Origin: Sphingomonas sp. ERG5
Lineage (GTDB): Bacteria > Pseudomonadota > Alphaproteobacteria > Sphingomonadales > Sphingomonadaceae
Reading direction: 5' to 3'
Assembly: GCF_000803065.1 (NCBI RefSeq)
Contig: NZ_JSXI01000018.1
Coordinates: 186,001 to 250,000 of the forward strand
DNA: 64,000 bases
A model generated the notes under the pieces. That model was not told the DNA's origin and searched no databases. It saw only the letters and a program-made list of their open reading frames with translations. Made by a program: the position numbers and the translations under genes. Every line of letters starts with the position of its first letter. The stretch's first letter is position 1. Positions 29,981 through 41,147 of the stretch are shown piece by piece.

Positions 29981-32332
29981 TCAGAAACGGAAGCCGGCGG
30001 TCACGCTCCAGGTACGCGGATCGCCATAATAGGCGGTCTGGATATTGCCGATGGAGGAGAATTCCTGGCCATCGGTTTTGTAAAGCGACTTGGTCAGGTT
30101 CTTGACGCCGCCACGGACATAATATTTGCCGCCCGGCGCATCATATTGGACGAAGCCGTTGAGCAGCCAATAACCCTGTTCGGTCAGGCCCGGGCGATTG
30201 TCGACCGAGAGGAAATGCTTGTCGACGAAGCGCCCGTCGGCGCCGAAGGTCAGCGTGCCGGCACTGCCCAGCGGCACGACATAATCGGTCGAGGCCGAGA
30301 AAGTCAGCGGCGGGGCAAAAGCCGGCTGGCACACGATCTTCTTGCCGGTCGGGTTGCAAGAGAAGGCGGCGGCCGGCGCGCGGCGCGCATCGTTGAACTC
30401 GAGATATTTGGCGTTGAGATAGCCAAAGGTCGAGCGCAGCGTCCAATGTGTGGTCGGCCGGACCGTGGCCTCCGCCTCGATGCCCCAGATACGCAGCTTG
30501 CCCGCGTTGAGCACCGGCAACGCACCGCCCAGGCCGGTATTGTTGCCCGCGCCGACCCGCGCCTGGAAGTCCTTGTAGTCGGTGTAGAAGGCATTGGCCG
30601 CAAGGCTGACGCGCCCGCCAAGGAAATTGCCCTTGGCGCCCGCCTCGTAGCTCCACACCGATTCCGGCTTGAAATAGGGGCGGATCGTGGCGACGCCGTT
30701 CACGATTTCGGTGACATCGTTCAGGCTGTTGACGCGGCCGTTGAAACCGCCCGACTTGAAGCCGCGCGATGCGGATGCGTAGAGCAGCGTATCGCGCGTC
30801 GGCTTGAACGACAGCGTCGCGGACGGCGTCCAGGCGCCGAAGGTCACTTCGTTGCGCGCGTTGAGCGGTGCGGGCAGATTGTCGGGGAAGCGGAAGACGA
30901 GACCGTTGAGCGCTCCCAGGTTCGATGCGGTGGTGGTGAATCGGTTATACTGCTTCTCCTCCCGCGTGTAGCGCAGGCCGCCGGTGAGCGAGAGCCGATC
31001 GGTCAGATCATAGGTCAGCTGACCGAATGCGGCATAGCTTTTCAGCCGCTGGTCGTCGTCGATGAAGCGCGTGAAGGTGTAGTGCGTCGCCGGAGTCAGT
31101 TCGAACAGATCGTCGGCATAGGCTTCCTGATGCGATGTCACCTTCTCGTACAGATAATAGAGCCCGAACACGCCGTTCAGCCGGTCGGATGAATATTTGA
31201 GCTGCAGCTCCTGGCTCAGCTGATGCTGGCGTACGCCGACGAACACGTCGCCAAGCTCGAACTGCGTCGCGTCGATATCGATAAAGGCATCGGTCTTGAG
31301 CTTGCGATAGGCCGAGATCGAGGTCAGCGAAAAGGGCCCGCCAAGATCGATATTGGCGGTCAGCGATATGCCCCAATGATCGAGGTTCTGGCCCTGGCCG
31401 GGCGCAAGCGAAGTGCGCGCCTTGTAATCATAGGGTCCGAGCGGATTGGCCGGGCTCAGCACGCGCGTGCCGGCGGTGAAGCTGGTGGCGATCAGCGGCG
31501 CGGTGGCATAGCCGAGCGTCGGCGCGGTCTTCATCCGGGTATAGTCGGCGTTGATCAGGAATTCGACGCCGTCAGTCGGCGCGATGCGCAGGATACCGCG
31601 CCCGGCAAGCGTGTCGCGATCATTATATTTGCGCCCGGTGGTGGGATCGGTGACCAGCCCGTCGCGCTTATCATAGACGGCCGCGAGGCTGAGCGCGACC
31701 TTGTCGCCGACCAGCGGGGCGGAAGCATAACCATTGATCAGCCATTGATTATAGCTGCCATAGGTGACGCTGCCCGCTGCCTTCACGTCGGACAGGCTGG
31801 GCTTGCGGCTGACGACATTGACTGCGCCGCCGATCGTGTTCTTGCCGTAGAGCGTGCCCTGCGGCCCGCGCAGCACTTCGATCCGCTCGACATCGAACAG
31901 GTTGAACAAGGCGCCCTGGATGCGGCTGATATAGACGCCGTCGACATAGATGCCGACCGCCGGATCGAAAGTCTGCAGCGCATCGGGCTGGCCAATGCCG
32001 CGAATGAAGATATTGGCGTTGGTCGAGGTGCCGCGGCCCTGCACCAGATTGACGTTGGGCACTGAGCCTTGAATGCCCGCAAGATCGGTCGCCTGCAGCT
32101 TGCTGAGCTGCTCGGCCGAGATCGCGCTCACCGCGATCGGTACATCGACCAGCCGTTCTTCGCGCTTGCGGGCGATCACGACGATATCCCCGATCTCTTC
32201 GTCCGACACTTGCGCATCGGCAAGCTGCGGATCGGCCGCCTGGCTGGCCTGCGCAAAAGCGGGCATGGCGGCGAAGGCGGCGAGCGCCACACCGGCGCTG
32301 AGCAGGATTCGTGCAGATGTATGGCGTGACAT
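29981..32332 (-). CDS. TonB-dependent receptor
   Basis: The product is 783 residues from ATG 32332, with signal peptide ending AAMPAFAQA. The TonB box region reads EIGDIVVIARKREERLVDVP, followed by a plug domain (GIQGSVPNVNLVQGRG, RIEVLRGPQGTLYGKN) and a beta barrel ending in an aromatic GFRF. It takes a large or scarce nutrient across the outer membrane. No FecA-like signalling domain is present. The TetR gene is divergent, 124 bases away. Confidence 0.95.
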   Translation of the reverse strand: MSRHTSARILLSAGVALAAFAAMPAFAQASQAADPQLADAQVSDEEIGDIVVIARKREERLVDVPIAVSAISAEQLSKLQATDLAGIQGSVPNVNLVQGRGTSTNANIFIRGIGQPDALQTFDPAVGIYVDGVYISRIQGALFNLFDVERIEVLRGPQGTLYGKNTIGGAVNVVSRKPSLSDVKAAGSVTYGSYNQWLINGYASAPLVGDKVALSLAAVYDKRDGLVTDPTTGRKYNDRDTLAGRGILRIAPTDGVEFLINADYTRMKTAPTLGYATAPLIATSFTAGTRVLSPANPLGPYDYKARTSLAPGQGQNLDHWGISLTANIDLGGPFSLTSISAYRKLKTDAFIDIDATQFELGDVFVGVRQHQLSQELQLKYSSDRLNGVFGLYYLYEKVTSHQEAYADDLFELTPATHYTFTRFIDDDQRLKSYAAFGQLTYDLTDRLSLTGGLRYTREEKQYNRFTTTASNLGALNGLVFRFPDNLPAPLNARNEVTFGAWTPSATLSFKPTRDTLLYASASRGFKSGGFNGRVNSLNDVTEIVNGVATIRPYFKPESVWSYEAGAKGNFLGGRVSLAANAFYTDYKDFQARVGAGNNTGLGGALPVLNAGKLRIWGIEAEATVRPTTHWTLRSTFGYLNAKYLEFNDARRAPAAAFSCNPTGKKIVCQPAFAPPLTFSASTDYVVPLGSAGTLTFGADGRFVDKHFLSVDNRPGLTEQGYWLLNGFVQYDAPGGKYYVRGGVKNLTKSLYKTDGQEFSSIGNIQTAYYGDPRTWSVTAGFRF

Positions 32333-32410
32333 GTCGTCTTCCCCTCCTGATGCGCTTCGCAAGATGCGGCCGGTATCATCCGGGTTGTGCGCCGTTCGTG
32401 GACGCTATAC

Positions 32411-32431
32411 TGAAACATGAACCAGGTTTCA
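32411..32431. promoter_or_regulatory. Candidate TetR operator
   Basis: TGAAAC (32411-32416) and GTTTCA (32426-32431) form an inverted repeat with a 9-base spacer, 26 bases before the TetR start and about 79 bases before the receptor start. Its place between the divergent genes suits a shared operator, but no binding is shown. Confidence 0.45.
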
Positions 32432-32456
32432 ACTTGGACGTAAGGGGATGGTCAAA

Positions 32457-33131
32457 ATGGCTGGCGAGCGTGTCGAAATGGCAACGCGGGAGCAGAACGG
32501 GTCAGATCAGGTCGAGCGCGATCGCGGCGCGAGCGCGGCGGGGGCGGGCAAGGCCCCGCGTACCGAGCGTGGTCGCAGGACGATGCGCGCGATTCTCGAT
32601 GCCGCCGCGCTGGAATTCGGCGAGCGTGGTTTCCACGAGGCGTCGATCAGCGGCATCACGCGCCGCGCCGGTGTCGCGCTGGGCAGTTTCTATACCTATT
32701 TCGATTCGAAGGATGCGGTGTTCCGGGCGCTGGTCCGCGACATGTCGGACCAGGTTCGCGACCATGTCGCGCCGCTGATTCGCGCCGCGCCCGACCAGCT
32801 TGCCGCCGAACGTGCCGGCCTGCTGCACTTCATCGAATTCGTGCGCGGCCACAAGGAATTGTACCGCATCATCGACGAGGCCGAGTTCGTCGACCCCGAA
32901 AGCTTCCGGCTGCATTATGCCACCACCGCCGAGCGTATCGCCAAACGGCTTCAGGCGGCGGCGACGCGCGGTGAGGTGCGTGGCGACGTGTCCGAGGTCC
33001 ATGCCTGGGCGATCATGGGAATGAACGTGTTTCTCGGCTTGCGCTACGGCGTATGGGAGGAGGATGTGTCGCCCGAGGCGGTGGCGGAAACGATCGGCGA
33101 TATGCTCGCCACCGGAATCGCGCCGCGCTGA
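32457..33131 (+). CDS. TetR-family transcriptional regulator
   Basis: The product is 224 residues. ATG 32457 has AAGGGG nine bases upstream, better than the ATG at 32448, which touches that site. After a charged head of about 30 residues, the DNA-binding domain runs from RRTMRAILDAAALEFGERGF to GVALGSFYTYFDSKDAVF. The C-terminal ligand domain is of the TetR_C type. It probably controls the divergent TonB receptor and MFS gene. Confidence 0.9.
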   Translation: MAGERVEMATREQNGSDQVERDRGASAAGAGKAPRTERGRRTMRAILDAAALEFGERGFHEASISGITRRAGVALGSFYTYFDSKDAVFRALVRDMSDQVRDHVAPLIRAAPDQLAAERAGLLHFIEFVRGHKELYRIIDEAEFVDPESFRLHYATTAERIAKRLQAAATRGEVRGDVSEVHAWAIMGMNVFLGLRYGVWEEDVSPEAVAETIGDMLATGIAPR

Positions 33132-33158
33132 ACCGGGCGGATCCCGGCGGGAAAGGCC

Positions 33159-33524
33159 CTAAAGCTGGTCGTCCCGCAAGGCCTTGACCAGGGTATCGCG
33201 TACCGCTTTCAGGGCCCGCGTGTCGCTGCCGCCACTCCTGCTGCCGCCGCCATCACCGCCGGACGGCCGCTTTCCTTCCGCCGCGAGCAATTTCTGCACG
33301 CCGCGGATGGTATAGCCCTCCTGGTCGAGCAGCGCGCTGATCCGCAGCACCAGCGCGACATCGTCGGGCCGATAATAGCGGCGCCGTCCCGCGCGTTGCA
33401 GTGGGCGCAACTGCGGAAAGCGCGTTTCCCAATACCGTAGAATATGCTGCGGAATGCCCGCTTCGTGCGACAGTTCGCCGATCGTCCGAAACGCCCCCGC
33501 CGCCTTGTCGGAGACGACCACCAT
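33159..33524 (-). CDS. MerR-family transcriptional regulator
   Basis: The product is 121 residues. The HTH reads FRTIGELSHEAGIPQHILRY followed by WETRFPQLRPLQRAGRRRYY, the form found next to ihfA in many alphaproteobacteria. A Gly/Ser-rich linker precedes a short Lys-rich tail. There is no cysteine metal site, so it is not a metal sensor of the classic type. It is the last gene of the plsX-fabH-ihfA group. Confidence 0.9.
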   Translation of the reverse strand: MVVVSDKAAGAFRTIGELSHEAGIPQHILRYWETRFPQLRPLQRAGRRRYYRPDDVALVLRISALLDQEGYTIRGVQKLLAAEGKRPSGGDGGGSRSGGSDTRALKAVRDTLVKALRDDQL

Positions 33525-33531
33525 GATTCGA

Positions 33532-33831
33532 TCAGCTGCCGCTGACGATACGGTCGCGCATCATCTGGCTGGCGCGGAAGGTCAGGACCCGGCGCGGTGC
33601 GATCGGCACTTCGACGCCGGTCTTGGGATTCCGGCCGACTCGCTCGCCCTTGTCGCGCAGGACGAAGGTGCCGAAGCCGGAAATCTTCACATTCTCGCCC
33701 TTGGCGAGCGCTTCGCACATGTGCCCGAGAATATGTTCGACCAGTTTGGCCGAGTCGGCACGCGACAGCCCCACCTGATGATGTAGTGATTCGGCCAGAT
33801 CAGCTCTTGTCAGCGTACCCGCAGTCGCCAT
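33532..33831 (-). CDS. ihfA: Integration host factor subunit alpha
   Basis: The product is 99 residues with the HU/IHF fold: [20 protein letters not shown] at the start, [20 protein letters not shown] and [19 protein letters not shown] in the DNA-bending arm. The arm sequence fits the alpha subunit. It bends DNA as a heterodimer with IhfB. It lies seven bases before the merR gene. Confidence 0.95.
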   Translation of the reverse strand: MATAGTLTRADLAESLHHQVGLSRADSAKLVEHILGHMCEALAKGENVKISGFGTFVLRDKGERVGRNPKTGVEVPIAPRRVLTFRASQMMRDRIVSGS

Positions 33832-33946
33832 GTGATTCCCTCCCCCATAGCGTGGCAGAAAGCCTGCCTAACACAATGAGGTAGCGGACCGAAAGGGGTT
33901 TGTGACGCTAGCGTTTCAATGACATTAATGTCTACATTTATGTCAA

Positions 33947-34909
33947 TTAAAACCGGACGACGGCGGCACCCCAGGTGAAGCCGCCACCCATCGCTTCCAG
34001 CACGATCAGCTGGCCGGGTTTGATCCGTCCGTCGCGCACGGCGGTGTCGAGCGCGAGCGGCACCGATGCGGCCGATGTATTGGCGTGCTGGTCGACCGTC
34101 ACCACGACCTTCTCCGGCGCAAGGCCAAGCTTGCGTGCGGTCGCGTCGAGGATACGGGCATTGGCCTGATGCGGCACGACCCAGTCGACATCGTCGGAAG
34201 TCAGGCCGGCGGCGGCGAGTGATTCGCCCATCACCGTCGCCAGATTGACCACGGCGTGGCGGAACACCTCGCGTCCCTTCATGCGGACCTTGCCGACCGT
34301 GCCGGTGGTCGAGGGACCCCCATCGACATAGAGAAGCTCATTGTGGCGGCCATCGGCGTGCAGCTTGGTGGCGAGGATGCCGCGCGTGCCGTCACCTTCG
34401 TCGGCTTCGAGCACGATCGCGCCCGCGCCGTCGCCGAACAGCACGCAGGTGGTGCGATCTTCCCAATCGAGGATGCGGCTGAAGGTTTCGGCGCCGATCA
34501 CCAGCGCGCAACGGTACACGCCGGCGCGAATCATGCTGTCGGCGACCTGCACCGCATAGAGAAAGCCCGAACAGACCGCGGCGACGTCGAATGCGACGCA
34601 ATCGTCGATGCCGAGCATCGCCTGCACCTTGGTCGCGCTGGCCGGGAACGTCTGGTCGGGGGTGGCGGTCGCCAGCACGATCAGGTCGACGTCCTGCGCG
34701 GATCGGCCGGCGGCGACAAGCGCCGCGCGGCATGCGTCGGCGGCGAGCGTCGCGGTCGTTTCATCGGGACCGGCGATATGGCGAAAGCGGATGCCGGTGC
34801 GTTCGACGATCCATTCGTCGGTCGTGTCGACGGTTTCGGCCAGTTCGGCATTCGACACGCGACGCGTCGGCAGCGCCGATCCGGTACCGGTGATCACACT
34901 GCGAATCAT
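33947..34909 (-). CDS. fabH: Beta-ketoacyl-ACP synthase III
   Basis: The product is 320 residues and starts fatty acid synthesis by joining acetyl-CoA and malonyl-ACP. The catalytic Cys is in [11 protein letters not shown] (about residue 113), the His in [10 protein letters not shown] and the Asn in [10 protein letters not shown]. Its ATG overlaps the plsX stop. The AT-rich spacer 33832-33946 to ihfA may hold a separate ihfA promoter. Confidence 0.97.
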   Translation of the reverse strand: MIRSVITGTGSALPTRRVSNAELAETVDTTDEWIVERTGIRFRHIAGPDETTATLAADACRAALVAAGRSAQDVDLIVLATATPDQTFPASATKVQAMLGIDDCVAFDVAAVCSGFLYAVQVADSMIRAGVYRCALVIGAETFSRILDWEDRTTCVLFGDGAGAIVLEADEGDGTRGILATKLHADGRHNELLYVDGGPSTTGTVGKVRMKGREVFRHAVVNLATVMGESLAAAGLTSDDVDWVVPHQANARILDATARKLGLAPEKVVVTVDQHANTSAASVPLALDTAVRDGRIKPGQLIVLEAMGGGFTWGAAVVRF

Positions 34910-35937
34910 GCCGCTTTAGCCTCGAAATTGCCGAGGTCCTCGGCGATGCGACGGGTCAGATCGTCGCGCACCATCTTGGCGGCGGCGGCGATCGCGGTCG
35001 CCACGCCGATTTCATTGGCGCCGCCATGACTTTTCACGACCAAGCCGTTGAGCCCGAGAAACACCGCGCCATTATGATTGTTGGGGTCGAGATGATGGCG
35101 CAGCAATTCGGTCGCCGGCTTGGAGATCAGGAACCCGATCTTGGAGCGAATCGAACTGCGAAACGCGCGCTTCAACAGGTCGGCGACGAATCGCGCCGTG
35201 CCCTCGGCGGTCTTGAGCGCGATATTACCGGAAAAACCGTCGCACACGATCACATCGACATCGCCATGCGACAATTGATCGCCTTCGACGAAACCGGAAA
35301 AGGTCATCGGCAGATGCGTCGCGGCCTTCAGGTCGCGGGCGGCGTCGCGAATCTCGTCGGTGCCCTTCTGATCCTCGCTGCCGATATTGAGCAGGGCGAC
35401 GCGCGGTGACGCGAGATCAAGCGTGGTGCGGGCATAGGCCGCGCCCATCACCGCGAACTGCACCAGGTTGCGCGCATCGCATTCGGTATTGGCGCCAAGG
35501 TCGAGCACGACCACGTCATTGGCGCCCAGCGTCGGCAGCAAGGCGGCGAGCGCGGGGCGATCGATGCCAGGGATCATGCGCAGCGACAGCTTGGCCATCG
35601 CCATCAGCGCACCGGTATTGCCCGACGAGACGCAGGCGGCGGCGCGGCCCTGCTTCACCATGTCGATCGCAATGCCCATCGAGGTTGTCTTGGCGCGGCG
35701 CAGCGCCTGGCCGGGCTTGTCGCTCGACCCGACCACTTCCGGCGCATGAACGATCTCGGAATGCGCGGTCAGGTTCGGGTGACTAAGCAATCCGTCACGG
35801 ATCGCCGTCTCGTCACCAACCAGGATGAACTGCATCTCGGGAAAACGGCGGCGCGCACGCGCGACGCCGGCCAGCATCACTGCCAGTCCCTTGTCACCGC
35901 CCATCGCATCGACGGCGATCCGGGAGCTGTTCGACAC
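34906..35937 (-). CDS. plsX: Phosphate acyltransferase PlsX
   Basis: The product is 343 residues and makes acyl phosphate from acyl-ACP for phospholipid synthesis. It starts with [19 protein letters not shown] and has [15 protein letters not shown] and [16 protein letters not shown] as in PlsX. It lies 32 bases after rpmF and overlaps fabH, the normal order for the group. Confidence 0.97.
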   Translation of the reverse strand: MSNSSRIAVDAMGGDKGLAVMLAGVARARRRFPEMQFILVGDETAIRDGLLSHPNLTAHSEIVHAPEVVGSSDKPGQALRRAKTTSMGIAIDMVKQGRAAACVSSGNTGALMAMAKLSLRMIPGIDRPALAALLPTLGANDVVVLDLGANTECDARNLVQFAVMGAAYARTTLDLASPRVALLNIGSEDQKGTDEIRDAARDLKAATHLPMTFSGFVEGDQLSHGDVDVIVCDGFSGNIALKTAEGTARFVADLLKRAFRSSIRSKIGFLISKPATELLRHHLDPNNHNGAVFLGLNGLVVKSHGGANEIGVATAIAAAAKMVRDDLTRRIAEDLGNFEAKAA

Positions 35938-35969
35938 GTCGCTTGCCCCCTTCCGAAGTGAAGCCTGGG

Positions 35970-36149
35970 TCAGCCTTCGACCGAAACGATCTCGCGGCCA
36001 TTATAATGGCCGCACGACCCGCACAGATTGTGCGGACGCTTCAGTTCGCCGCAGTTCGGGCATTCCTGATAGGACTCGATCGGCAGCGAATCGTGGCTGC
36101 GGCGCATGCCGCGCTTCGACGGCGTGGTTTTTCTCTTGGGGACGGCCAT
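35970..36149 (-). CDS. rpmF: Ribosomal protein bL32
   Basis: The product is 59 residues: [20 protein letters not shown] at the start, [20 protein letters not shown] with four zinc-type cysteines, and a final IVSVEG. This is a zinc-binding bL32. It heads the rpmF-plsX-fabH group. Confidence 0.97.
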   Translation of the reverse strand: MAVPKRKTTPSKRGMRRSHDSLPIESYQECPNCGELKRPHNLCGSCGHYNGREIVSVEG

Positions 36150-36344
36150 TTCGGCGAAACCTTTGTCTGGATCAAAACTGCGATAAGCCCGGAACAGGCC
36201 CCACGCAACCGACGGATAAGGTCGACCGCAGGTGGCACCGGCGGCCGGACACGTCGCGAAGCGTTGCGCCTATAGCGATTTGGTGCGGCGTTGCAAGCTC
36301 GGGCATAGCCTGTCAGGGTCGGCCCCGAGGAAATCAGGGGGATA

Positions 36345-36794
36345 ATGTCGATGGAAACGGTCATGTTGCCGATCACTTTGGTGACGGCGGGCGGCGCGGC
36401 GCTGATCGCGCTCTGGCTGGCGATTCGCGTCGGTCAGGTGCGGACAAAGGCCAAGGTCAGCATTGGCGACGGCGGCGACGCGGCGCTGATCTGCCGCATG
36501 CGCGCCCAGGCCAATTTCGTCGAATATGCCCCGTTCATCGTCATCCTGATCGGCCTGCTGGAATTCTCCACCGGCACCTCGATCTGGCTCTGGGCCGCCG
36601 GCGCATTGTTCCTGCTTGCCCGCGTCGCGCATCCGCTGGGCATGGACGGCCTCAAATATGCGCGAATGGTCGGGACGGTCGTCACCTTCGTGCTGCTGCT
36701 CGGCCTGGGCGGCTATGCCATCGCGCTGCCGCTGATCGCGATGCAACACGCCCCCGCCAACGACCCGGTTGAGGTGGTCGCCCCGGCCGGATAG
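36345..36794 (+). CDS. MAPEG-family membrane protein
   Basis: The product is 149 residues with four membrane helices. The loop between helices 1 and 2 has RMRAQANFVEYAPFIVILIG, the MAPEG signature with the glutathione-contacting RAQ-N-E pattern. Bacterial members are glutathione transferase-like or of unknown role. GGGGGA precedes ATG 36345. Confidence 0.92.
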   Translation: MSMETVMLPITLVTAGGAALIALWLAIRVGQVRTKAKVSIGDGGDAALICRMRAQANFVEYAPFIVILIGLLEFSTGTSIWLWAAGALFLLARVAHPLGMDGLKYARMVGTVVTFVLLLGLGGYAIALPLIAMQHAPANDPVEVVAPAG

Positions 36795-36801
36795 CGGCGC
36801 G

Positions 36802-37464
36802 CTATCCGGCGAGGGCCGAATCGCTGACGAACGGGTTGTACGCGCGTTCATGGGCGAAATTGCTCATCGGGCCATGGCCGGGGATGAAGGCGGTGTCGTC
36901 ACCCAGCGGCCATAGCTTGGTCGCGATCGATTCGAGCAACTGGCCATGGTTGCCGCGCGGGAAATCGGTGCGGCCGACCGATCCCTGGAACAGCACGTCG
37001 CCGACCAGCGCCAGCTTCGATTCGGGGTGATGGAAGATGACATGCCCCGGCGTGTGGCCGGGGGTTTCGTAGACATTGAAGGTCAGATTGCCGACGGTCA
37101 CGGTGTCGCCCTCGACCAGCCAGCGGTCGGGCACGAACGCCTTGCCGCCGAAGATGCCGTATTTCGCGCCATCCTCGGCCAGCGTCTCGAGCAGGAACAG
37201 ATCCTCGCGATGCGGCCCTTCGATCGGCACGCCGAGTTCCTCGGCGAGCGGCTTGGCTTCGCCGCAATGGTCGAAATGGCCGTGCGTCAGGATGATCTTC
37301 TCGACCGTCACGCCGTGCTGTGCCGCCGCCGCTTTCAGCTTGGGCAAGTCGCCGCCGGGATCGACGAACGCGCCCTTCATGGTCTCGGTGCACCACAGCA
37401 GGGTGCAATTCTGCTGCAGCGGGGTGACGGGGATGATGGTGGCGCGCATCGGGGGATTGGACAT
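36802..37464 (-). CDS. Metallo-beta-lactamase-fold hydrolase, glyoxalase II-like
   Basis: The product is 220 residues. The zinc motif THGHFDH (about residue 59-65) is followed by ETPGHTPGHVIF, GDVLFQGSVGRTD and a final PGHGP, the full set of MBL ligands. It is of the YcbL/glyoxalase II-like group, probably a thioester hydrolase. ATG 37464 is taken; an ATG at 37449 is an alternative, and neither has a clear ribosome site. Confidence 0.92.
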   Translation of the reverse strand: MSNPPMRATIIPVTPLQQNCTLLWCTETMKGAFVDPGGDLPKLKAAAAQHGVTVEKIILTHGHFDHCGEAKPLAEELGVPIEGPHREDLFLLETLAEDGAKYGIFGGKAFVPDRWLVEGDTVTVGNLTFNVYETPGHTPGHVIFHHPESKLALVGDVLFQGSVGRTDFPRGNHGQLLESIATKLWPLGDDTAFIPGHGPMSNFAHERAYNPFVSDSALAG

Positions 37465-37617
37465 GCCGTGCGAAATGCTCGCGCCATGCGTTCCCGTCAA
37501 TCGATGCGGGGCAATCAATGAGGGTCAATCTTCGGGTCGGTCCCTGGCCAGGCGCCGGTTTTGCGCCGGGCGGATCGGCTTCCGGCGGCATCGATCATCC
37601 GCCACTGGCACAGCGGC

Positions 37618-39432
37618 ATGGTTTCGCTCTACATGGCAGCGGCGATGCCGATCGAAGATACCCCCTTTGTCCTGCTCGACGATGCCCGTGAGCGCGGCGC
37701 CCCGGCGCGGCTGTATCGCGCCCCGCTGCGCATCATCCGCGCCGATCGGGCGGCGGACGTGCCGGTGGCGCTGGCCGAGCTGAAGGCCGCCCGCGCGGCG
37801 GGCCATGATGCGGCGGGGTTCATGGCCTATGGCGCGGGCATCGCGCTCGAACCCAGGCTGATCGACCTGACGCGCGAGGCGGGGGAGGCGCCCGCGCTGT
37901 GGTTCGGCATTTTCGGCGCGGGCGAGCGGCTGGATGGCGCTGCCGTCGCGGCGCTGCTGCCCGATCCGGCCGGCGGCTGGCTCGGCGCACCCGAACCGCG
38001 CATTGACCGTACCGCTTATGATGCTGCGATCGCCCAGGTCCTTGGCCTGATCGAGGCGGGGGATATCTACCAGGCCAATCTGACGTTCCGCGCAACGGTT
38101 CGCGCGATCGGCCATCCGCTGGCGCTCTATGCCGCGATTCGGTCGCGCGCCCGGGCCGGTTATGGCGGGGTGGTGTGGACCGGCGCGGAATGGCTGTTGT
38201 CCTTTTCGCCGGAACTGTTCTTCTCGCTCAAGTCCGGCGTGCTCACTGCCCGGCCGATGAAGGGCACCGCGCGGCGCGGCGGCACGCCCGAGGAGGATCG
38301 CGCTTTGGCGGCGGGGTTGCAGGGCGACGCCAAGCAGCGCGCGGAAAACCTGATGATCGTCGACCTGATGCGCAACGACCTGACTCGCGTGGCCGAGCCC
38401 GGCAGCGTCGCGGTGCCCGAATTGTTCGCGGTGGAGGGCTATCCGACCGTCCACCAGATGACATCGACCGTTACGGCGCGGTTGCGCGACGGGCTGGATG
38501 CGATCGATGTGCTTGAGGCGATCTTTCCCTGCGGCTCGATCACCGGCGCGCCGAAAATTCGCGCGATGGAAGTGATCGATGCGGTCGAGGCCGATGCGCG
38601 GGGCGCTTATACCGGATCGATCGGCTGGATCGGCGCGGGTGGTGATGCGGCGTTCAATGTCGCGATCCGCACGCTGCGGCTCGCCCGCGATGCGGAAAGC
38701 GCGACGATTGGGCTCGGCTCGGGCATCGTCGCGGATTCGCGCGCCGACGAGGAGTGGGACGAATGCCTGGCCAAGGGCGCGTTCGTGACCGCCGGGCAGC
38801 GCGGTTTCGACCTGATCGAGACGATGGCGTTCGATCCCGAAATCGGTTTGCCGCTGCTCGAGGGCCATCTTGCGCGGATGAAGGCGAGCGCGGCCCTGTT
38901 CGGTTTCACCTTTGATCGCCATGCGGCGCGCAACGAGTTGCAGGCCGCGACATTCCGGCTGCGCACGGCATGCCGGGTGCGGCTGATGCTGGCGAAAAGC
39001 GGGGCGATCGCGATCGAGGTGTCGCCGCTGCCCGAGCCTCGCACGACGCCGATGGCGGTTGCTATCGTGCCGCTTCCCGTTGCGCCGCATGATTTCCGTT
39101 TGCGCCACAAGACCAGCGACCGGCGCTTTTACGAGGCGGCACGGCGCCAGTCGGGCGAGGATGAAGTGCTGTTCACCGATCCCGCCGGTTTCCTGACCGA
39201 AGGCAGCTTCACCTCGATCTTCGTCGAGCGCGATGGCCGGCTGATCACCCCGCCACTGGCGCGCGGCGTGTTGCCCGGCGTGCTGCGCGCCGACCTCATC
39301 GCCAGTGGCCGTGCGGTCGAGGGTGAATTGAGTCCGGCCGACCTGGCCGGCGGTTTCCTGCTGGGAAATGCGCTGCGCGGGCTGTTTTCTGCCATTGTTG
39401 CAGTTGCGAAATCGAACGGGGTCAGTCTATAG
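37618..39432 (+). CDS. pabB: Fused aminodeoxychorismate synthase (PabB) and lyase (PabC)
   Basis: The product is about 604 residues. Residues 1-390 are PabB, with IYQANLTFRATVRAIGHPLA, the GTARRGGTPEED segment, ENLMIVDLMRNDLTRVAEPG and IFPCGSITGAPKIRAMEVID. The rest is a PLP lyase domain of PabC type (GQRGFDLIETMAFDPEIG, then FLTEGSFTSIFVERDGRL and LPGVLRADLI). Together they turn chorismate into p-aminobenzoate for folate, needing a separate glutaminase. The start is uncertain: ATG at 37618, 37633 and 37645 are all in frame without a strong site. Confidence 0.93.
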   Translation: MVSLYMAAAMPIEDTPFVLLDDARERGAPARLYRAPLRIIRADRAADVPVALAELKAARAAGHDAAGFMAYGAGIALEPRLIDLTREAGEAPALWFGIFGAGERLDGAAVAALLPDPAGGWLGAPEPRIDRTAYDAAIAQVLGLIEAGDIYQANLTFRATVRAIGHPLALYAAIRSRARAGYGGVVWTGAEWLLSFSPELFFSLKSGVLTARPMKGTARRGGTPEEDRALAAGLQGDAKQRAENLMIVDLMRNDLTRVAEPGSVAVPELFAVEGYPTVHQMTSTVTARLRDGLDAIDVLEAIFPCGSITGAPKIRAMEVIDAVEADARGAYTGSIGWIGAGGDAAFNVAIRTLRLARDAESATIGLGSGIVADSRADEEWDECLAKGAFVTAGQRGFDLIETMAFDPEIGLPLLEGHLARMKASAALFGFTFDRHAARNELQAATFRLRTACRVRLMLAKSGAIAIEVSPLPEPRTTPMAVAIVPLPVAPHDFRLRHKTSDRRFYEAARRQSGEDEVLFTDPAGFLTEGSFTSIFVERDGRLITPPLARGVLPGVLRADLIASGRAVEGELSPADLAGGFLLGNALRGLFSAIVAVAKSNGVSL

Positions 39433-39449
39433 CCGCGCCGCTCCCCTGA

Positions 39450-40691
<1,242 letters not shown>

Positions 40692-40886
40692 TCGGGGGAC
40701 GGCAACGTCTCTTACGAACAGGTGCGGGATGAACGATCCGGTCAGCGGAGGTTAACGCTGGGTTTCGCAAAGCCGCCTTGTAACGGGCCGGGACAATCCC
40801 GACCTGCACGTTTCCGATGGGCCGACTTTCAGGTCCGACACTGGATTTCGGCCTGCATGGTGCGACGCAGGTCCATGAGGTAGTTT

Positions 40887-41030
40887 ATGCGTAGCATCCT
40901 GAAATCAGGTTTTCTGTGGCAATTCATCGGCGGTTTCGCGCTGGGCGCGATCGGCGTGTTCACGCTGCAGCCCGCCGCGACCGAGACGCCGGCAAACCCC
41001 GTCGTGTCGGCGGCGCACATCGCGCGCTGA
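40887..41030 (+). CDS. Small membrane protein, 47 residues
   Basis: ATG 40887 has GAGG seven bases upstream. The product has one hydrophobic helix (FLWQFIGGFALGAIGVFTL) after the charged MRSILKSG, then a soluble tail ending SAAHIAR. Its size and topology resemble small proteins conserved in sphingomonads; function unknown. The spacer 40692-40886 shows no other gene. Confidence 0.65.
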   Translation: MRSILKSGFLWQFIGGFALGAIGVFTLQPAATETPANPVVSAAHIAR

Positions 41031-41147
41031 ACCGCGACCGGAACGCCGCGGCGTTCCTGAACTGCCGCTGGATGTAACCATGCGGTCGATCGCTTCGTAT
41101 ATCATGGTAACGGCGCGCTTCCCGGCGCCCCTTACGAGGCGGATGTC

